DNA of 14,303 nucleotides, from assembly GCA_000435475.1 (NCBI GenBank), contig FR896057.1:14346-28648 (forward strand), in the 5' to 3' direction. This document shows, piece by piece, positions 12,111 through 14,303 of the stretch. The notes under the pieces are model-generated. The model did no database searches. It was not told the DNA's origin and was given only the letters and a program-made list of their open reading frames with translations. Numbering within the stretch: position 1 is the first letter of the stretch; the number at the start of each line of letters is the position of its first letter. A program made the translations under genes and the position numbers. Source of the stretch: Cryptobacterium sp. CAG:338 (GTDB lineage Bacteria > Actinomycetota > Coriobacteriia > Coriobacteriales > Eggerthellaceae).

Positions 12111-14303
12111 ATGGCCGAATTACCAAATAACGAAAAAGAGGGCGAAGAAGCCAAAAACGAAGCCAGCGGCGCAGCAAAACGAGATGCCAAAGCAAAGGCA
12201 AAGGCTCGCGAGGCTAAGGCTAAAGAAAAAGCGCGTGCAGAACGCAAACGCGAAAAAGATCGCGCACGTGCGCAGCGTGCAAACGCCGCTGCTGCGAAAC
12301 AGCGAAAAAAAGAACGCGAAAAGCGTATTAAACAAGCTGGTGGCGGTGGAAATAGCAACCGTCGCAATATGTGGCTTTTAATCGTTACAACTATTCTTGT
12401 AATTGCATCCATCTTCATGTTCATGCCACCGCAAGATAAGATCAATCAAGGCTTGGACATTCAGGGTGGTCTTTCAGTTGTTCTTACTGCTGAGGGTACC
12501 GATGGCCATGAGGTCACCCAAGAGGATATGGAAAAATCGCGTTCCATTATCGAATCGCGTGTTAATGCCCTAGGTGCATCTGAAGCAACGGTGCAGGTGC
12601 AGGGCAACAACCAAATTCTGGTTCAGATTCCTGGTCTTTCTGATACGCAAACAGCCTTAGAGACTATTGGTCGAACCGGTATGTTGGAATTTGCGCGTGC
12701 TGATTCCTTTACCGATGAAGCCGACCAGACAGCAATCGAGAATGGCACCTACATTCAGCAGGGAGTAGTAACTGATAGCCTGGGTAATCAATTCCCTTCA
12801 GGCGAAGTAACGTATCGTGAAGTAAGTGGCTCCTATACACCTCTTATTACGGGTGAAAACATCACAAGGGTAACGGTCGACAAAGAATCTGAAACAAGCA
12901 ATTATTATGCGGTTAACTTGACCCTTGATAGTGCAGGTACGGAAGCATTCGCGCAGGCAACAAGTGAATTGGCTCCCACTAATGGCAAAATCGTCATCAT
13001 CTTGGATGGGGAAATCCAGTCTGCTCCTGCAGTTCAAAACGAAATTTCCACTGGACAAGTCGCTATTACGGGTAACTATACTCTAGAAGAGGCACAGGCT
13101 CTACAGACGGTGCTCGAATCGGGCTCGTTACCGGTAAGCTTCCACTACGAGCAGAGCCAAGTTGTAGGTCCGACCCTTGGTCAGGATGCTCTGATGAGTG
13201 GTCTCTTGGTAGCAATTCTTGGTCTTACGCTGGTCATTCTGTATCTGATTTGCTTCTACCGTGGCCTTGGTCTTTTGACGGCAGCAGCAATGGTGGTATT
13301 CGCCATTTTCTATCTGGGATTATTAGCAACTCTTTCTGCGTTTGGCTTGTTCTCGCTTTCATTGGCAGGCATTGCAGGTATCGTGCTGACTATTGGTATG
13401 GCGGCAGACTCGTCCATTCTTGTTCTGGAGCGTTTCCGTGAAGAGATTCGTATGGGCAGAAGTGTGCGTGCGGCTTCTATTACAGGTGTTCGTCATGGTA
13501 TCGAGACTTCAATCGACGCGGACTTGGTAACGCTGGTTTCAGCTCTGACCTTGTTCTTCTTGGCAAGCGCTTCGGTTAAGGGCTTTGGTATGACGTTGGC
13601 GTTGGGCATTATGTGTGACATCGTAATGATGTTGCTCTTGAAGGCGCCACTTATTCGCCTTTTGGCTCCAAAGGTCATTACGCGTCATCCAGGATTCTGG
13701 GGTATTAAAGACTGCGAACAGGCAGCTCCGGTATATGCTGAATTGACAGGAACTACTCTTGCTCCTGATGAGAATTTGCGCCCAAGCGCGAAGAACGGCG
13801 AAGATACTAAGGCAAAATCGAACGCTAAAGCAGCAGGTACAAAGACTGCGAAAGTTAAGGCGGCTGAAGTGTCTGAGAAATCCGATCAGACTCTTGACCA
13901 GCCTTCAGCAGATTTGCCAAAATCCATTACCCATAAGACTCTCGACCAGCTCAAAGGGCGTTTCTTGCGTCGCGACATCAACTTTATGGGTGCACGCAAG
14001 ATTCTTCTTTCTTTGTCTGCTGTATTAATTGTGCTTTCGGTTGCGATAGTAGGCGTCAAGGGTGTTCAGTTCGGTATTGAGTTTGTGGGCGGAACTTCTA
14101 TCGCTTTCCATAACACGGGCGATATCACTATTGAAGATATGCGTGCAGCATGTGCCGATGCGGGCGAGCCCGATGCAGTAGTACAAACCACTACTTCTGA
14201 TGGTTCGGCTGGTTTCTTGATTCGCACCACCAATACTTCTCCTGAAGAAGCTTCTGCAACAGCAAATCAGATTGCAGACAGCCTTGGCATTGTAACGGAT
14301 AGC
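12111..14303 (+). CDS. secDF: SecD-SecF fusion protein, protein translocase subunit (3' end outside window)
   Basis: SecDF uses the proton-motive force to assist Sec-dependent export from the outer face of the membrane. 731 codons are visible from ATG 12111 (AAGAAGGA at 12098-12105, five bases upstream) without a stop. Order: a very basic Lys/Arg/Ala-rich cytoplasmic extension (1-86), TM1 (about 87-106), GLDIQGGLSVVL (114-125), the large external P1 domain with SRSIIESRVNALG and a GEIQSAP turn, TM2-TM6 (from about 362) including GMAADSSILVLERFREE (D433; many SecD have DAN at this place, Actinobacteria often DS) and DADLVTLVSALTLFFL. A Lys/Ser-rich linker (about 547-620) leads to SecF: INFMGARK, a TM at about 631-650 and FGIEFVGGTS (654-663). 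Fusion of SecD and SecF is known in several lineages. The remainder of SecF lies beyond the window. Confidence 0.96.
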   Translation, partial: MAELPNNEKEGEEAKNEASGAAKRDAKAKAKAREAKAKEKARAERKREKDRARAQRANAAAAKQRKKEREKRIKQAGGGGNSNRRNMWLLIVTTILVIASIFMFMPPQDKINQGLDIQGGLSVVLTAEGTDGHEVTQEDMEKSRSIIESRVNALGASEATVQVQGNNQILVQIPGLSDTQTALETIGRTGMLEFARADSFTDEADQTAIENGTYIQQGVVTDSLGNQFPSGEVTYREVSGSYTPLITGENITRVTVDKESETSNYYAVNLTLDSAGTEAFAQATSELAPTNGKIVIILDGEIQSAPAVQNEISTGQVAITGNYTLEEAQALQTVLESGSLPVSFHYEQSQVVGPTLGQDALMSGLLVAILGLTLVILYLICFYRGLGLLTAAAMVVFAIFYLGLLATLSAFGLFSLSLAGIAGIVLTIGMAADSSILVLERFREEIRMGRSVRAASITGVRHGIETSIDADLVTLVSALTLFFLASASVKGFGMTLALGIMCDIVMMLLLKAPLIRLLAPKVITRHPGFWGIKDCEQAAPVYAELTGTTLAPDENLRPSAKNGEDTKAKSNAKAAGTKTAKVKAAEVSEKSDQTLDQPSADLPKSITHKTLDQLKGRFLRRDINFMGARKILLSLSAVLIVLSVAIVGVKGVQFGIEFVGGTSIAFHNTGDITIEDMRAACADAGEPDAVVQTTTSDGSAGFLIRTTNTSPEEASATANQIADSLGIVTDS

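Noticed and set aside
11999..12445. Minus-strand frame of 148 codons rich in Phe/Ala/Arg.
   Set aside because: It is the complement of the Lys/Ala-rich SecD N-terminus and the leader stem-loop; composition explains it.

Overview
The window looks like a chromosomal segment of an anaerobic, moderate-GC bacterium. The best guess is an actinobacterium of the class Coriobacteriia (Eggerthella/Slackia/Cryptobacterium relatives). The reasons are a SecD-SecF fusion with an Actinobacteria-like SecD motif (AADSSILVLER), two feoA genes ahead of feoB with a separate FeoB-associated Cys-rich membrane peptide, an aldo/keto-reductase-like protein carrying two Fe-S motifs, and the anaerobe-type epoxyqueuosine reductase QueH. 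This placement rests on protein resemblance only; a Clostridia-like Firmicute cannot be excluded.

Layout. (1) 1-1661: the 3' part of ruvA and complete ruvB (Holliday junction branch migration), separated by a spacer built of degenerate 14-bp repeats. (2) 1845-2252: a small conserved protein resembling DUF6483. (3) 2255-6139: a ferrous iron uptake module, feoA1-feoA2-feoB plus a FeoB-associated peptide, with three similar candidate iron-box operators and a strong promoter before feoA1. FeoB carries an unusual acidic, duplicated insert in its first extracytoplasmic loop. (4) 6140-6688: an AT-rich, apparently non-coding stretch with short tandem repeats. (5) 6689-7786: an aldo/keto reductase-like iron-sulfur protein. 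(6) 7794-9761, minus strand: one long gene fusing QueH to QueA. (7) 9845-11727: a HAD-family phosphatase translationally coupled (TAATG) to tgt. (8) 12111-14303: a SecD-SecF fusion running off the window, preceded by a long stem-loop.

The genes combine into three themes. First, tRNA queuosine synthesis: Tgt inserts preQ1, QueA makes epoxyqueuosine and QueH reduces it to queuosine; the last two steps sit in one polypeptide. Second, Fe(II) import, which would supply the Fe-S enzymes QueH and the AKR-like protein. Third, housekeeping recombination and protein export. Many bacteria have the order ruvAB-queA-tgt-(yajC)-secD-secF. Here that backbone seems to be present but opened by the iron module and other genes, with queA inverted and fused.

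A recurring feature is short tandem duplication at loosely constrained sites: 14-bp units before ruvB, 29-bp units across the ruvB stop, a 69-residue duplication in FeoB, 14-bp units across the feoB stop, 34-bp units after it, 17-bp and GCTTTT units in the following spacers, and 21-bp and 12-bp units inside queH-queA. No tRNA, rRNA, CRISPR array, transposase or phage gene was seen.
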